Origin: Leucobacter ruminantium
GTDB taxonomy: Bacteria; Actinomycetota; Actinomycetes; Actinomycetales; Microbacteriaceae
Direction of reading: 5' to 3'
Assembly (NCBI RefSeq): GCF_017565705.1
Contig: NZ_JAGDYL010000014.1
Coordinates: 38,382-102,381, forward strand
DNA: 64,000 nucleotides
The notes beneath the pieces were generated by a model, which ran no database searches, was not told where the DNA came from, and worked only from the letters and a program-made list of their open reading frames with translations. This document shows, piece by piece, positions 18,147-27,024 of the stretch. Each line of letters begins with the position of its first letter. The stretch's first letter is position 1. The translations under genes were made by a program, and so were the position numbers.

Positions 18147-18503
18147 TCAGCCCCAGATGACGAGCATGCGGTACGTCATCACCGCGACCGAGAGGTTCAC
18201 CACCGCGAGCACGTAGTTCGCCCAGCGGGAGCGGTCGACGAGCGCCCAGAACACCGCGGCGAGCGGCATGATGAACGCCACGATCAGGTACATCCAGAAC
18301 TCGAGGGGGTCGCCCCGCGCGTCGTTGCCCGCCAGCGGCGCGAAGATCGAGATCACGATCTGCACGAGCAGCAGCACCGCCCCCAGCAGCGTGACGCCGA
18401 GCGTGTAGTCGTTCGGCCCCTGCTTGCGGAGAGCGACGACGAGGCAGACGACGCCCGCGACGATGCCCACCGCGATGGTCGCGACCCCGAACCACAGGAT
18501 CAC
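18147..18503 (-). CDS. Four-helix membrane protein, unknown
   Basis: 118 residues from a GTG at 18503 that overlaps the truB stop (GTGA); GGGGGAG stands upstream. Four hydrophobic helices (VILWFGVATIAVGIVAGVVC, LGVTLLGAVLLLVQIVISIF, FWMYLIVAFIMPLAAVFWAL, ANYVLAVVNLSVAVMTYRM) fill almost the whole protein. No family is recognised with certainty. Coupling to truB suggests constitutive expression with the translation operon. Confidence 0.8.
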   Translation of the reverse strand: MILWFGVATIAVGIVAGVVCLVVALRKQGPNDYTLGVTLLGAVLLLVQIVISIFAPLAGNDARGDPLEFWMYLIVAFIMPLAAVFWALVDRSRWANYVLAVVNLSVAVMTYRMLVIWG

Positions 18504-19507
18504 CGCGCGGCTCCCCCGGTCTGCGCCGCGCTCCCCGCGGACGCGGCGGGCACCGGGAAGTTCGTAACGACCCGCGTGCGCCCCCGCTTCACCTCGACGA
18601 GGCCGACCAGACGCCCGTCGGGAGCCACGGCCGCCGCGAGCCTCGCATCGGCGTGCCGATCGGCGTCGACCTCCACGCGCTTGCCGTTGCCGAGGTCGAC
18701 CGCCTGCTCGGCGGTGAGCGGCAGCTCGGGGAACAGCGACCGCGCGACGTCGGCCGGCTCGAGCAGCGCGCCGACGCGCCCCTCGACCAGCTGCTCCGTG
18801 GTCGTGGCGGCTGCAAGATCGAAGGGACCCACCTCGGTGCGCCGCAGCGCGACCAGGTGCCCGCCCACGCCGAGCGCCTCGCCCAGATCCCTCGCGAGCG
18901 CGCGGATGTAGGTACCCGACGAGCACCGCACGACCGCGTCGATGTCGACCACGTCGACCGGCGTCTCACCGCCCGAGAGTCCCACGGCCGCGACCAGCCT
19001 GGGCTCCTCGATCTCGAACGACTCGATGCGCACCGGCCGCTTCTTCAGCTCCACCTGCTCGCCGGCTCGCACCCGATCGTAGGCCCGGCGGCCGTCGACC
19101 TTGATCGCGCTCACGGCGCTCGGTGCCTGCTCGATATCGCCCGTGAGCGCCTCCACCGCTCGCGCGATGCGCCCCGGATCGGCCGCGAGCGCCTCGACGT
19201 CGGCCGGAGCCGCGATGTCGAGGATCGACCCCTCGCGGTCGTCGGAGACGGTCGAGACGCCGAGCCGGATCGTCGTCGTGTAGGTCTTCTCGAGGCCCAC
19301 GAGGTGGGTGAGCAGCCGCGTCGCCGGCCCGGCCCCGAGCACGAGCAGGCCGGTCGCCATCGGGTCGAGCGTGCCGGCGTGGCCGACCTTGCGAGTGCCG
19401 AGCGCCCGGCGCGCCTTCGCGACGACATCGTGGCTCGTCCACCCCTCGGCCTTGTCGACCAGCAGAACCGCGCCCTGCTCGGGCAGTCTCGAGAGCTCGT
19501 TCGTCAC
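18500..19507 (-). CDS. truB: tRNA pseudouridine(55) synthase
   Basis: 335 residues, GTG start with GGGGGAG upstream. It converts U55 of tRNA T-loops to pseudouridine. The catalytic Asp48 lies in GHAGTLDPMATG, followed by the KTYTTTIRLG strand and the CSSGTYIRALARDLG motif. The C-terminal extension (about 235-335) corresponds to a PUA-like/actinobacterial C-terminal domain. It is part of the infB-rbfA-truB-ribF cluster, but is separated from rbfA by the opposite-strand mutY gene and a repeat. Confidence 0.95.
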   Translation of the reverse strand: MTNELSRLPEQGAVLLVDKAEGWTSHDVVAKARRALGTRKVGHAGTLDPMATGLLVLGAGPATRLLTHLVGLEKTYTTTIRLGVSTVSDDREGSILDIAAPADVEALAADPGRIARAVEALTGDIEQAPSAVSAIKVDGRRAYDRVRAGEQVELKKRPVRIESFEIEEPRLVAAVGLSGGETPVDVVDIDAVVRCSSGTYIRALARDLGEALGVGGHLVALRRTEVGPFDLAAATTTEQLVEGRVGALLEPADVARSLFPELPLTAEQAVDLGNGKRVEVDADRHADARLAAAVAPDGRLVGLVEVKRGRTRVVTNFPVPAASAGSAAQTGGAAR

Positions 19508-19598
19508 TCCCCCAGCCTAGCGAGCGCGGGCCGTGCCGCGAACGCCGGCCGTGCCGTCTGCGCACGCGACGGGCCCGGCGCTTCCCTACACTGGACCG

Positions 19599-20483
19599 AT
19601 GGATGCGCGGCAGATCTCGGAGGCGATGAACGCCTGGTACGCGCGTGCGGCGAGGGATCTGCCCTGGCGCTCCCCCGACATCGACCCCTGGGGCGTGCTC
19701 GTCTCGGAGTTCATGTTGCAGCAGACCCAGGTCGACCGCGTGCTGCCCCGCTGGCTCGAGTGGATGGAGCGGTGGCCGCGCCCCTCGGCGCTCGCGGCGG
19801 AGGAGGCGGGCGAGGCCGTGCGCGCCTGGGGTCGGCTCGGCTACCCCCGACGCGCGCTCTGGCTGCATCGGGCGGCGGTCGAGATCGCCGAACGGCACGG
19901 CGACCGCGTACCCTCCGACATCGACGGGCTGCTCGCACTCACGGGCATCGGGCCGTACACGGCGCGCGCCGTCGCGGCCTTCGCCTTCGGCGACCGCCAC
20001 CCCGTGGTGGACACCAACACCCGGCGGGTCATCGCGCGGCTCGTGCACGGGCGAGCGGCGGCGGGCATGCCATCGCCTCGCGATCTCGCCGACATGGAGG
20101 CGCTGCTGCCCGAGGATACCCGAGAGGCCGCCGTGTTCAACGCCGCCGCGATGGAGTTGGGTGCGACGGTGTGCACGGCCCGCGCTCCCCGCTGCGCGGA
20201 GTGCCCCGTGGCGCAGTGGTGCGAGTGGCGCGGAGCCGGCTACCCCGACAACGCCCCGCAGAAGCGGCCGAGGCAGGCGAGGTTCGAGGGCAGCGACCGG
20301 CAGGTGCGGGGGCGCATCATGGCGCTGCTGCGAGGGGCGAGGGATCCCATCGCCGTCGACGAGGTGATCGCCGCCGCGGGCGAGGGCGGCGTGCGCGACG
20401 CGGCGCAGCCGAGGCGCGCCTACGACTCGCTCATCGCCGACGGTCTCGTGGTCGAGTTCGAGGGCGCCGCGCGCTTGCCGTAG
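19599..20483 (+). CDS. mutY: A/G-specific adenine glycosylase
   Basis: 294 residues from the ATG at 19599. It removes adenine mispaired with 8-oxoguanine or guanine. Motifs: LPWR, catalytic Glu37 in SEFMLQQTQV, helix-hairpin-helix LTGIGPYTA, catalytic Asp138 in VVDTNTRRV, and four [4Fe-4S] cysteines spaced C-x6-C-x2-C-x5-C (VCTARAPRCAECPVAQWC). It is shorter than the E. coli enzyme and lacks most of the NUDIX-like C-terminal domain. TACACT seven bases before the ATG looks like a -10 box, so the mRNA is probably leaderless. It sits on the opposite strand inside the translation cluster, between truB and rbfA. Confidence 0.93.
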   Translation: MDARQISEAMNAWYARAARDLPWRSPDIDPWGVLVSEFMLQQTQVDRVLPRWLEWMERWPRPSALAAEEAGEAVRAWGRLGYPRRALWLHRAAVEIAERHGDRVPSDIDGLLALTGIGPYTARAVAAFAFGDRHPVVDTNTRRVIARLVHGRAAAGMPSPRDLADMEALLPEDTREAAVFNAAAMELGATVCTARAPRCAECPVAQWCEWRGAGYPDNAPQKRPRQARFEGSDRQVRGRIMALLRGARDPIAVDEVIAAAGEGGVRDAAQPRRAYDSLIADGLVVEFEGAARLP

Positions 20484-20487
20484 AGCC

Positions 20488-20633
20488 CCGCTGGTTGAGC
20501 GACGAGCCTGCGAGGAGTCGAAACCCAGACACAATCCTCGATTTCGACTCCGACGCGGTGGCGTCGGCGCGGATAGTGAGAAATCGCTGTCGCGATTTCT
20601 TCTTTACGATCCGCGCACTCGCTCAATCAGCGG
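20488..20633. repeat. Nested inverted-repeat element (CGCTGTCGCG core)
   Basis: A three-layer palindrome. The outer arms are 20488-20502 and 20619-20633 (14 of 15 bp; CCGCTGGTTGAGCGA). The middle arms are 20567-20574 and 20609-20616 (GCGCGGAT / ATCCGCGC). The inner hairpin is 20580-20587 and 20592-20599 with loop TGTC (GAAATCGC-TGTC-GCGATTTC). It fills the gap between mutY and rbfA, which end toward each other, so it may also terminate both. The inner core recurs at 27264-27285, 27433-27452 and 27577-27596. Confidence 0.8.
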
Positions 20634-20652
20634 AGGAGCGACGGAGCCTCGC

Positions 20653-21090
20653 TCAGTCGTCCTCTTCGTCGTCCTCGCGCGGCTTCACGTAGGGGTCGGC
20701 GTCGCCCGCGTATCGCGCGTTCGCCGCGAGCGCGGCCGCCTCCTCGTCGCGGCGCTTCGCCTCGGCGAGCAGATCGGAGAGGTGCTGCGCGCTCTCCGGA
20801 AGCTCGTCGTGGATGAACTCGAGCGCCGGCGTGAGGCGCGTACCGAGCTGCTTGCCGACCTCGCTGCGCAGCATGCCGGTCGCCGCCTTCAGCGCCGCGG
20901 CCGAGTCGGCCTGCTCCTGCTCGTCGCCGTAGACCGTGTAGAACACGCTGGCCTGCTGCAGATCGCCCGTGACCCGCACGTCGGTGATCGTGACGAAGCC
21001 GAGGCGCGGATCCCTCAGGCCCTTCTCGAGTCGCCTCGCGATGATCTGCTGGATCCGCTCCGCGACCTTGCCCGCACGTGGATTGCTCAT
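20653..21090 (-). CDS. rbfA: Ribosome-binding factor A
   Basis: 145 residues. A KH-like ribosome maturation factor that binds the 30S subunit and helps form the 16S rRNA 5' helix; needed at low temperature. The N-terminus ([24 protein letters not shown]), the strand [21 protein letters not shown] and the [15 protein letters not shown] helix are characteristic. The acidic C-terminal tail (EDDEEDD) is an actinobacterial feature. It is separated from infB by a 2.9-kb plus-strand cassette, instead of following it directly. Confidence 0.94.
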   Translation of the reverse strand: MSNPRAGKVAERIQQIIARRLEKGLRDPRLGFVTITDVRVTGDLQQASVFYTVYGDEQEQADSAAALKAATGMLRSEVGKQLGTRLTPALEFIHDELPESAQHLSDLLAEAKRRDEEAAALAANARYAGDADPYVKPREDDEEDD

Positions 21091-21220
21091 GCTTCAAGCC
21101 TAGCGCCGGTATCGGGCGCCGCGCCCCGTCACCGAGGACGTCCGAGTCGCGATCGAGTGAGAATGAGAATAGCCTGGTATATCGACGCGGCCCGGAAGCC
21201 GCCACGAAAGGACACGACAG

Positions 21221-21814
21221 ATGAGCTATCAGCCGCAGAACCCGAACCAGCCGGGGCAGCCTTACCAGGCCGCACCCGCCTACGCCACCGGCGTGCCCGG
21301 CCCGGGAGAGCCCTACGATGGGGCGAGCAGCCCCGACGATCTCACCCGCCCGCTCTACGGCGCCGGCTTCGGCCAGGCCGTCAAGCGCTTCTTCAAGAAC
21401 TACGCCAACTTCAAGGGACGCGCCTCGCGCAGCGAGTACTGGTTCGCCCAGCTCTTCGTCTTCCTGCTGCAGGTGATCCCCGGCATCCTCTACTTCATCG
21501 GCGTCGGCAGCGTCGCGGCGACCGCGGCGACGAGCATGTCGGTCGACGAGTACGGACAGGTCACCGCCGCTCCCGGGGCCGAGGCGGCCGCGGGCGGTGG
21601 CGTCGCGATGATGGCCATCGGCGGCATCCTGATGCTCATCATCGGTCTCGCCGTGCTGGTGCCGTCGCTGGCCATCGCGTGGCGTCGCCTGCACGACGCC
21701 AACTTCGCGGGCCCCTTCTGGTTCCTGTCGCTCACCTCCATCGGCAGCATCGTCGTGCTCGTCTTCACGATCATGCCTCCGAAGCCCGAGGGTCGCCGCT
21801 TCGACGCGCGCTGA
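21221..21814 (+). CDS. DUF805 membrane protein A
   Basis: 197 residues; AAAGGA upstream of the ATG. A short Pro/Gln-rich N-terminus precedes a DUF805 domain: the amphipathic start FKNYANFKGRASRSEYWF, three to four membrane helices, and the signature AIAWRRLHDANFAGPFW near the end. DUF805 proteins are inner-membrane proteins of unknown function. It is a paralogue of the next gene and shares the PYDGA..PDDLTRPLYGA.FGQA linker. Its leader has a TGAGAATGAGAATAG run of unknown meaning. Confidence 0.88.
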   Translation: MSYQPQNPNQPGQPYQAAPAYATGVPGPGEPYDGASSPDDLTRPLYGAGFGQAVKRFFKNYANFKGRASRSEYWFAQLFVFLLQVIPGILYFIGVGSVAATAATSMSVDEYGQVTAAPGAEAAAGGGVAMMAIGGILMLIIGLAVLVPSLAIAWRRLHDANFAGPFWFLSLTSIGSIVVLVFTIMPPKPEGRRFDAR

Positions 21815-21868
21815 TCCGAGCCCGACGGCCAGGCGTCCCCGACGCCGAGAGGACGTCGGCCTACGATG

Positions 21869-21900
21869 GAACGGTGAGGGATCGCGATCCCTCACCGTTC
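21869..21900. terminator. Perfect 32-bp palindrome between DUF805 genes
   Basis: GAACGGTGAGGGATCG is followed immediately by its exact complement, giving 16-bp arms with no loop. It lies 54 bp after the first DUF805 stop and 26 bp before the second DUF805 start. It contains the genome's GAGGGATC motif on both strands. Likely a terminator or a processing hairpin; TATATAAG just after it may be the -10 of the second gene. Confidence 0.6.
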
Positions 21901-21926
21901 CGCTATATAAGAAGGAAGTCAGAATC

Positions 21927-22832
21927 GTGACGCTCCCGCCGAACCCAGAACACCCCGAGCAGCCGAACGGCGGCTCCCAGCAGCAGGGCGACGGCCAGCA
22001 GTCGACGCCGGCGCAGTCGGAGGCGCCGGCCGCGCCGGGCAGGCCCGAATCGACGCAGCCGCAGCAGCCCGGCTATGCTCCGCAGCAGCCGCCGCAGTAC
22101 GGTGCCCCGCAGCCGCCTCAGTCACCGCAGTACGGCGCTCCGCAGCAGCCGTACGGTGCGCCGCAGCCTCCGCAGTACGGAGCACCGCAGGCCGCGCCCC
22201 AGGCGCCCCAGTACGGCGGAGCGCCCCAGGCGCCCTCGTACGGAGCGCCCCAGTACCAGCAGCGATACGGGGCCCCGCAGTTCGCCTCCGCATACGGGGT
22301 CGAGCCTGGACCTGGCGGCCCCTACGACGGCGCCGTGAACCCGGACGACATGACCCGCCCGCTCTACGGCGCCAGCTTCGGCCAGGCGATCAGGCGGTTC
22401 TTCAAGGGATACGCGAAGTTCAGCGGGCGCGCCTCGCGCAGCGAGTACTGGTGGGTCGCACTCTTCTCATTCCTCGTGAGCCTCATCCCCTCGATCCTGC
22501 TCGTGATCGGCTTCGTCGCGGTGATGTCCTCCTCCGCCTACTCGTACTCCTACGATTACGACTACAGTCCCGGCGCCTCGGCGGGCGCCATCGCCCTGCT
22601 CGTAATCGGCGGCGGCCTCTACGTCCTGGTCTGGCTCGGCATGCTGCTGCCGACCTTCGCGATCGGCTGGCGCCGCCTCCACGACGCGAACTTCGCCGGC
22701 CCGCTGTACCTGCTGGTGCTCGGGTCCATGATCCCGTTCCTCAACTACATCGGCTGGATCGGCAGCATCGTCGTGCTCATCTTCACGCTCATGCCGTCGA
22801 AGGCCGAGGGGCGCCGCTTCGACTACAGCTGA
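21927..22832 (+). CDS. DUF805 membrane protein B with PQYGAP-rich N-terminus
   Basis: 301 residues, GTG start with AAGGAAG upstream. The first ~125 residues are a low-complexity, Pro/Gln/Tyr/Gly-rich segment with many QYGAPQ-type repeats, probably a disordered cytoplasmic arm. A DUF805 domain follows (FFKGYAKFSGRASRSEYWWV ... AIGWRRLHDANFAGPLY), with four helices and a Tyr/Asp/Ser-rich extracytoplasmic loop. Function unknown; the tail may mediate protein contacts. Together with its paralogue upstream it forms a duplicated pair inside the infB-rbfA interval. Confidence 0.88.
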   Translation: MTLPPNPEHPEQPNGGSQQQGDGQQSTPAQSEAPAAPGRPESTQPQQPGYAPQQPPQYGAPQPPQSPQYGAPQQPYGAPQPPQYGAPQAAPQAPQYGGAPQAPSYGAPQYQQRYGAPQFASAYGVEPGPGGPYDGAVNPDDMTRPLYGASFGQAIRRFFKGYAKFSGRASRSEYWWVALFSFLVSLIPSILLVIGFVAVMSSSAYSYSYDYDYSPGASAGAIALLVIGGGLYVLVWLGMLLPTFAIGWRRLHDANFAGPLYLLVLGSMIPFLNYIGWIGSIVVLIFTLMPSKAEGRRFDYS

Positions 22833-22871
22833 TCCCATGACGGCTGCGCCGATTCGGCGCGACCCGTGATG

Positions 22872-22901
22872 CGAGGGCGAGGGAGGGATCCCTCGCCCTC
22901 G
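22872..22901. terminator. Palindrome after DUF805 B gene
   Basis: CGAGGGCGAGGG and CCCTCGCCCTCG are perfect 12-bp arms around AGGGAT. It lies 40 bp downstream of the DUF805 stop and just before the AraC-type gene. Built from the GAGGGATCC motif; probable intrinsic hairpin without a T run. Confidence 0.55.
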
Positions 22902-22926
22902 GTCGTTCGTGGAGGAGAATGAGACC

Positions 22927-23421
22927 GTGACGCTCCCATCCGAACCCAGCCCGTCCGGAGCCGACGACCGGAGCGCCCGGGCCTCCGCGGCGCGCTTCGA
23001 GCACCGCCTGCGCGATCTCGCGCTGCTGCGCCGCGTGCGCGACCGCATCGACCGGGAGTACGCGAGCCCCCTCGACGTCGAGTCGCTCGCCGGAGGCGTC
23101 GGACTGTCGGCGGGACACCTGAGCCGCGAGTTCCGCGCCGCCTACGGCGAATCGCCCTACAGCTACCTCATGACCAGGCGCATCGAGCGCGCCATGACAC
23201 TGCTGCGCCGCGGCGACCTCAGCGTCACGGAGGTCTGCTTCGCGGTGGGATACGGATCCCTCGGCACCTTCACCACCCGCTTCACCGAACTCGTCGGCAT
23301 GCCTCCCGGGCGATACCGACGCGAGGGATCGCCACCCCTCACCGGGCTGCCCGGCATCATCACGATGCGGGTCACGAAACCGGTCAGGAATCGAGAAGTG
23401 CCGCAACGGTCGCACGAGTAG
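22927..23421 (+). CDS. AraC-family regulator (HTH domain only)
   Basis: 164 residues from a GTG at 22927 with GGAG 9 bases upstream; an earlier GTG at 22909 has no site. About 35 variable residues precede the double helix-turn-helix of AraC proteins: LDVESLAGGVGLSAGHLSRE, then LSVTEVCFAVGYGSLGTFTT and PGRYRR. No ligand-binding domain is present. It is followed 10 bp later by a VOC-family protein, a common actinobacterial pair in which the regulator is thought to control the VOC gene. Its first nine codons closely resemble those of the DUF805 B gene (MTLP.EP). Confidence 0.88.
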   Translation: MTLPSEPSPSGADDRSARASAARFEHRLRDLALLRRVRDRIDREYASPLDVESLAGGVGLSAGHLSREFRAAYGESPYSYLMTRRIERAMTLLRRGDLSVTEVCFAVGYGSLGTFTTRFTELVGMPPGRYRREGSPPLTGLPGIITMRVTKPVRNREVPQRSHE

Positions 23422-23431
23422 CGTTGCAGCC

Positions 23432-23842
23432 ATGAAGATCAACATCCACGTAACGTTCCTGCCCCACACCGATCCCGAGGCCTCGCTCGCGTTCTACCGC
23501 GACGTGCTCGGATTCGAGGTCCGCAACGATGTCGGCTACGGCGACATGCGCTGGATCACGGTCGGCCCCGCGAACCAGCCCGACACTTCCATCGTGCTCA
23601 CCCCGCCCGCCGTCGACCCCGGTCTCACCGAGGACGAGAAGCGGGTGATCCACGAGCTGGTCGCGAAGGGATCCTACGCCTCCATCGTCTTCGCCACCGA
23701 CGAGCTCCAGGAGCTCTTCGAGCGGGTCGAGGCCTCGACCGCGGAAGTGCTGCAGGAACCCATGGACCAGGACTGGGGAACCCGCGACTTCGCCTTCCGC
23801 GACCCCGCGGGCAACACGGTGCGCGTGCAGCAGCTCGCCTGA
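23432..23842 (+). CDS. VOC (glyoxalase-fold) family protein
   Basis: 136 residues. Two beta-alpha-beta-beta-beta modules are recognisable: a first half with FLPHTDPEASLAFYRDVLGF and a second half with FAFRDPAGNTVRVQQ. The metal-binding positions are partly recognisable, including the first-half His of VTFLPHTD. Members include glyoxalase I, bleomycin-resistance-type binding proteins and dioxygenases; the substrate here is unknown. Likely co-transcribed with the AraC-type gene. A 17-bp inverted repeat and the infB terminator lie downstream. Confidence 0.85.
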   Translation: MKINIHVTFLPHTDPEASLAFYRDVLGFEVRNDVGYGDMRWITVGPANQPDTSIVLTPPAVDPGLTEDEKRVIHELVAKGSYASIVFATDELQELFERVEASTAEVLQEPMDQDWGTRDFAFRDPAGNTVRVQQLA

Positions 23843-23853
23843 GCGGCGGCGTC

Positions 23854-23925
23854 CAAGCAGGAGATCCTCACACGGGCAGGACGTATCTCGCGTTTCCATC
23901 CGCCTGAATGAGGATCTCCTACTTG
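23854..23925. repeat. 17-bp imperfect inverted repeat
   Basis: Arms 23854-23870 and 23909-23925 (CAAGCAGGAGATCCTCA and TGAGGATCTCCTACTTG; 16 of 17 pair) around a 38-nt loop. It begins 11 bp after the VOC stop. It probably terminates the plus-strand cassette; a dispersed repeat is the alternative. Confidence 0.55.
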
Positions 23926-23946
23926 TATCGTGCGGCGGGCACGCAA

Positions 23947-23988
23947 AAGGGCGGTCAGGATCAGCGCACGCCGATCCTGACCGCCCTT
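23947..23988 (-). terminator. Rho-independent terminator of infB
   Basis: Perfect 16-bp arms (minus strand AAGGGCGGTCAGGATC ... GATCCTGACCGCCCTT) around a 10-nt loop, 10 bp beyond the infB stop, followed by a TTTT run on the minus strand. Confidence 0.85.
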
Positions 23989-23998
23989 CGCAAGCCGC

Positions 23999-26713
23999 TC
24001 AGGCGCGCGGCTTCTCGACCATCTCAGTGGTCTCGATCTCGTCGCCGACCTGGATGTCGTTGAACTTGCCGAGGCCGATACCGCACTCGAAGTCGGTCTT
24101 GACCTCGGTCACGTCGTCCTTGAAGCGGCGCAGCGACTCGATGGCCAGGCCATCGGCGAGCACGACGCCCTCGCGGATCACGCGCGCCTTCGCGTTGCGC
24201 GTGATGGTGCCGCTGCGAACGATGACACCGGCGATGTTGCCGAACTTCGAGGAGCGGAACACCTCGCGGATCTCGGCCACACCCGACTGGACCTCCTCGT
24301 ACTCGGGCTTGAGCATGCCCTTGAGCGAGTTCTCGATGTCGTCGAGCGCGTTGTAGATGACGTTGTAGAAGCGGATGTCGATGCCCTCGCGCGCGGCGCG
24401 CTCGCGGGCCTTGACATCGGGGCGCACGTTGAAGCCGATGACGATCGCGTTGTCGATCGTGGCGAGATCCACGTCCGACTCGGTGATCGCGCCGACGCCG
24501 CGGTGCAGGATGCGCAGCTGCACCGAGTCGTCGACCTCGATCTTCATGAGCGATTCCTCGAGCGCCTCGACGGCACCCGACACGTCGCCCTTGATGATGA
24601 GGTTGAGCGACTCGACCTTGCCGTCCTCCAGCGCCTTCGTGAACTCCTCGAGGCTGATGCGCTTGCGGGCCTTCGCGAGCATCGCGTTGCGCTCGGCGGC
24701 CTCGCGCTTCTCCGCGATCTGGCGGGCCGTGCGGTCCTCGGAGGTGACGATGAAGTTGTCACCCGCGCGCGGCACGCTCGAGAGACCCTGCACCTGCACC
24801 GGACGCGAGGGCAGCGCCTCGAGCACGGCCTCGCCGTTCTCGTCGTGCATCGCGCGCACGCGGCCGTAGGCCGTGCCCGCGACGATGGCGTCTCCGACCC
24901 GGAGCGTGCCCGACTGGATGAGCACGGTCGCGACCGCGCCGCGGCCCTTGTCGAGCTTCGCCTCGATGGCGACGCCGCGGGCGTCCTTGTCGGGGTTCGC
25001 CCGCAGGTCGAGACCCGCGTCGGCCGTGAGGAGCACCGCGTCGAGCAGCTCGGTGATACCGATGTTGTTCTTCGCCGAGACGTCGACGAACATCGTGTCG
25101 CCGCCCCAATCCTCGGAGACGAGACCGAACTCGGTGAGCTGCTGGCGCACCTTGTCGGGGCTCGCGCCCTCCTTGTCGATCTTGTTGACCGCGACCACGA
25201 CCGGCACACCGGCCGACTGAGCGTGGTTCAGCGCCTCGATCGTCTGGGGCATGATTCCGTCGTCGGCCGCGACCACGAGGATCGCGATATCGGTGACCTG
25301 CGCACCACGGGCGCGCATGGCGGTGAACGCCTCGTGACCCGGGGTATCGATGAAGGTCAGCGCGCGATCGACGCCCTCGTGCTGCGTGTGCACCTGGTAG
25401 GCGCCGATGTGCTGCGTGATGCCGCCGGCCTCGCCGCCGCCCACGTCGGCCTTGCGGATGGCGTCGAGCAGACGGGTCTTGCCGTGATCGACGTGACCCA
25501 TGACGGTGACCACCGGGGGCCGGGGCTGGAGGACGTCGTCCCCCTCCTCCTCGAGCTCCGCATCGATGTCGATGTCGAAGCCCTCGAGCAGCTCGCGGTC
25601 CTCGTCCTCGGGAGAGACGATCTGGATCTTGTAGCCCAGCTCGTCGCCGAGGATCTCGAACGTCGCCTCGTCGAGCGACTCCGTCGCCGTCGCCATCTCG
25701 CCGAGGTGGAAGAGGATCGTGACGAGGTTCGACGCGCTCGTGTTGATCTTGTCGGCGAAATCGCTCAGCGATGCGCCGCGACGCAGACGGATGGGCGTGC
25801 TGCCGTCGCCGCGGGGTACCTGGACACCGCCGATCGACGGCGCCTGCCGCATCTCGAATTCCTGCCGCTTCGCCCGCTTCGACTTGCGCGCCTTGCTCTT
25901 GGAGCCGCCGCGGCCGAACGCACCGGCCGTGCCGGCACCGCGACCGCCGCGACCGCGACCGGCGAAGCCGCCGCCCGGACGGGGACCGCCGAAACCGCCG
26001 CCTGCACCGGGGCCACCGCCGGGACGGTTGAAGCCGCCACCACCGCCACCCGGACGACCGCCGCCGCCCGGACGGCCGGGACCGCCGGGGCGACCCGCGC
26101 CTGCGCCCTGCGGGCGCGGAGCGGGGCGGGGGATGTTGCCCGGGTTGGGACGGCCTGCGCCGCCGCGGTTCATGCCCTGGTTGGGCGAGAAGGGGTTGTT
26201 GCCCGGACGCGGCGGGCGCGGGATGCCCATGCCCTGGCTCGAGGCGAACGGGTTGTTGCCCGGACGCGGGCCCGAGGGCTTCGGAGCACCGGGCTTCGGG
26301 CCGGGCTTGGAAGACGCCGGCTTGGCCCCTGCAGGCTTCGCAGCGGGCTTCGACGGAGCCGGAGCCGCGGGCTTAGACGAGGGCTCATCGGCCCTCGGCT
26401 GAGCGGGCTCGGGCTTCGCAGCCGGCTTGGGCGCGGGCTTCGGGCCCGGCTTCGGGCCGCCCGGCTTCTTCTGCGCGGGCTTCGCAGCCGACTGCTCGCC
26501 GGCGGGCGCATCGCCCTTCGGCTTCGCGACGCCGTCGGCTTCGAGCGCCGCCTTGACCTTGCGCGCCACCGGGGGCGCGATCGCGGAAGAGGGCGCCTTG
26601 ACGAACTCTCCCATTTCCTTCAGCTTGGCCAGCACGACCTTGCTGTCGACACCGATCTCCGTAGCGATCTCGTGTACGCGTGGGTTTGCCACTTTTCTCC
26701 TGTCTGGGTTCAC
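23999..26713 (-). CDS. infB: Translation initiation factor IF-2
   Basis: 904 residues. The N-terminal ~55 residues are the IF2_N domain ([20 protein letters not shown]). A long low-complexity stretch rich in Pro/Ala/Lys and then Gly/Arg (about 60-290) follows, typical of actinobacteria. The GTPase domain has G1 GHVDHGKT near residue 405, then DTPGHEAF and NKID. Two beta-barrel domains and the C-terminal fMet-tRNA-binding domain complete it. IF-2 places initiator tRNA on the 30S subunit and drives subunit joining. It follows ylxR (54-nt gap) and ends at a strong terminator, so rbfA must have its own promoter. Confidence 0.97.
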   Translation of the reverse strand: MNPDRRKVANPRVHEIATEIGVDSKVVLAKLKEMGEFVKAPSSAIAPPVARKVKAALEADGVAKPKGDAPAGEQSAAKPAQKKPGGPKPGPKPAPKPAAKPEPAQPRADEPSSKPAAPAPSKPAAKPAGAKPASSKPGPKPGAPKPSGPRPGNNPFASSQGMGIPRPPRPGNNPFSPNQGMNRGGAGRPNPGNIPRPAPRPQGAGAGRPGGPGRPGGGGRPGGGGGGFNRPGGGPGAGGGFGGPRPGGGFAGRGRGGRGAGTAGAFGRGGSKSKARKSKRAKRQEFEMRQAPSIGGVQVPRGDGSTPIRLRRGASLSDFADKINTSASNLVTILFHLGEMATATESLDEATFEILGDELGYKIQIVSPEDEDRELLEGFDIDIDAELEEEGDDVLQPRPPVVTVMGHVDHGKTRLLDAIRKADVGGGEAGGITQHIGAYQVHTQHEGVDRALTFIDTPGHEAFTAMRARGAQVTDIAILVVAADDGIMPQTIEALNHAQSAGVPVVVAVNKIDKEGASPDKVRQQLTEFGLVSEDWGGDTMFVDVSAKNNIGITELLDAVLLTADAGLDLRANPDKDARGVAIEAKLDKGRGAVATVLIQSGTLRVGDAIVAGTAYGRVRAMHDENGEAVLEALPSRPVQVQGLSSVPRAGDNFIVTSEDRTARQIAEKREAAERNAMLAKARKRISLEEFTKALEDGKVESLNLIIKGDVSGAVEALEESLMKIEVDDSVQLRILHRGVGAITESDVDLATIDNAIVIGFNVRPDVKARERAAREGIDIRFYNVIYNALDDIENSLKGMLKPEYEEVQSGVAEIREVFRSSKFGNIAGVIVRSGTITRNAKARVIREGVVLADGLAIESLRRFKDDVTEVKTDFECGIGLGKFNDIQVGDEIETTEMVEKPRA

Positions 26714-26766
26714 GCCAGACAGGCGAGAACCATTGTTATCGGACGGGCCTCATCGTGAGCCGCTCA

Positions 26767-27024
26767 TTAGTTGTCCATGAGTGTTTTCAGCCTGTTCTCT
26801 AAAGGGCCGGTGTCGGGCTTCCCCGACACCCGCAGGGCACGCGAAAAAGATCCGCGCGACACTGCTTGTTCAAGACACCGAGCCGTCGGGTGCACCCAGG
26901 CACCCCTCCCCGGAAGCACCGCACGATCATCGACGATCAGACGACCGTCGTGCAGCACCACCCGGAGCAACTCCGCTCGTGTCGCACGCTTGCGGCATGC
27001 GACACAGGTCCGAACCGAAACCAT
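26767..27024 (-). CDS. ylxR: YlxR (DUF448) RNA-binding protein
   Basis: 85 residues. The YlxR motifs RTCVACRKRATRAELLRVV and GRGAWVHPTARCLEQA are complete. It is a small RNA-binding-fold protein regularly found between nusA and infB; homologues have been linked to regulation of RNase P and of transcription. It is separated from nusA by an unusual 625-bp repeat region, where normally only tens of bases are found. Confidence 0.93.
   Translation of the reverse strand: MVSVRTCVACRKRATRAELLRVVLHDGRLIVDDRAVLPGRGAWVHPTARCLEQAVSRGSFSRALRVSGKPDTGPLENRLKTLMDN

Noticed and set aside
21150..21180. Iron-box-like sequence before DUF805 A (TGAGAATGAGAATAG)
   Set aside because: Not palindromic and does not match DtxR or Fur consensus well enough to call.
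22909..22926. Earlier GTG start of the AraC gene
   Set aside because: It lacks a ribosome-binding site, while the GTG at 22927 has GGAG in good register.
24503..26758. Long open frame on the plus strand across infB
   Set aside because: Antisense to a clear IF-2 gene; the composition (Arg/Gly/Ala/Asp-rich) and absence of family motifs show it is a shadow of GC-rich coding DNA.
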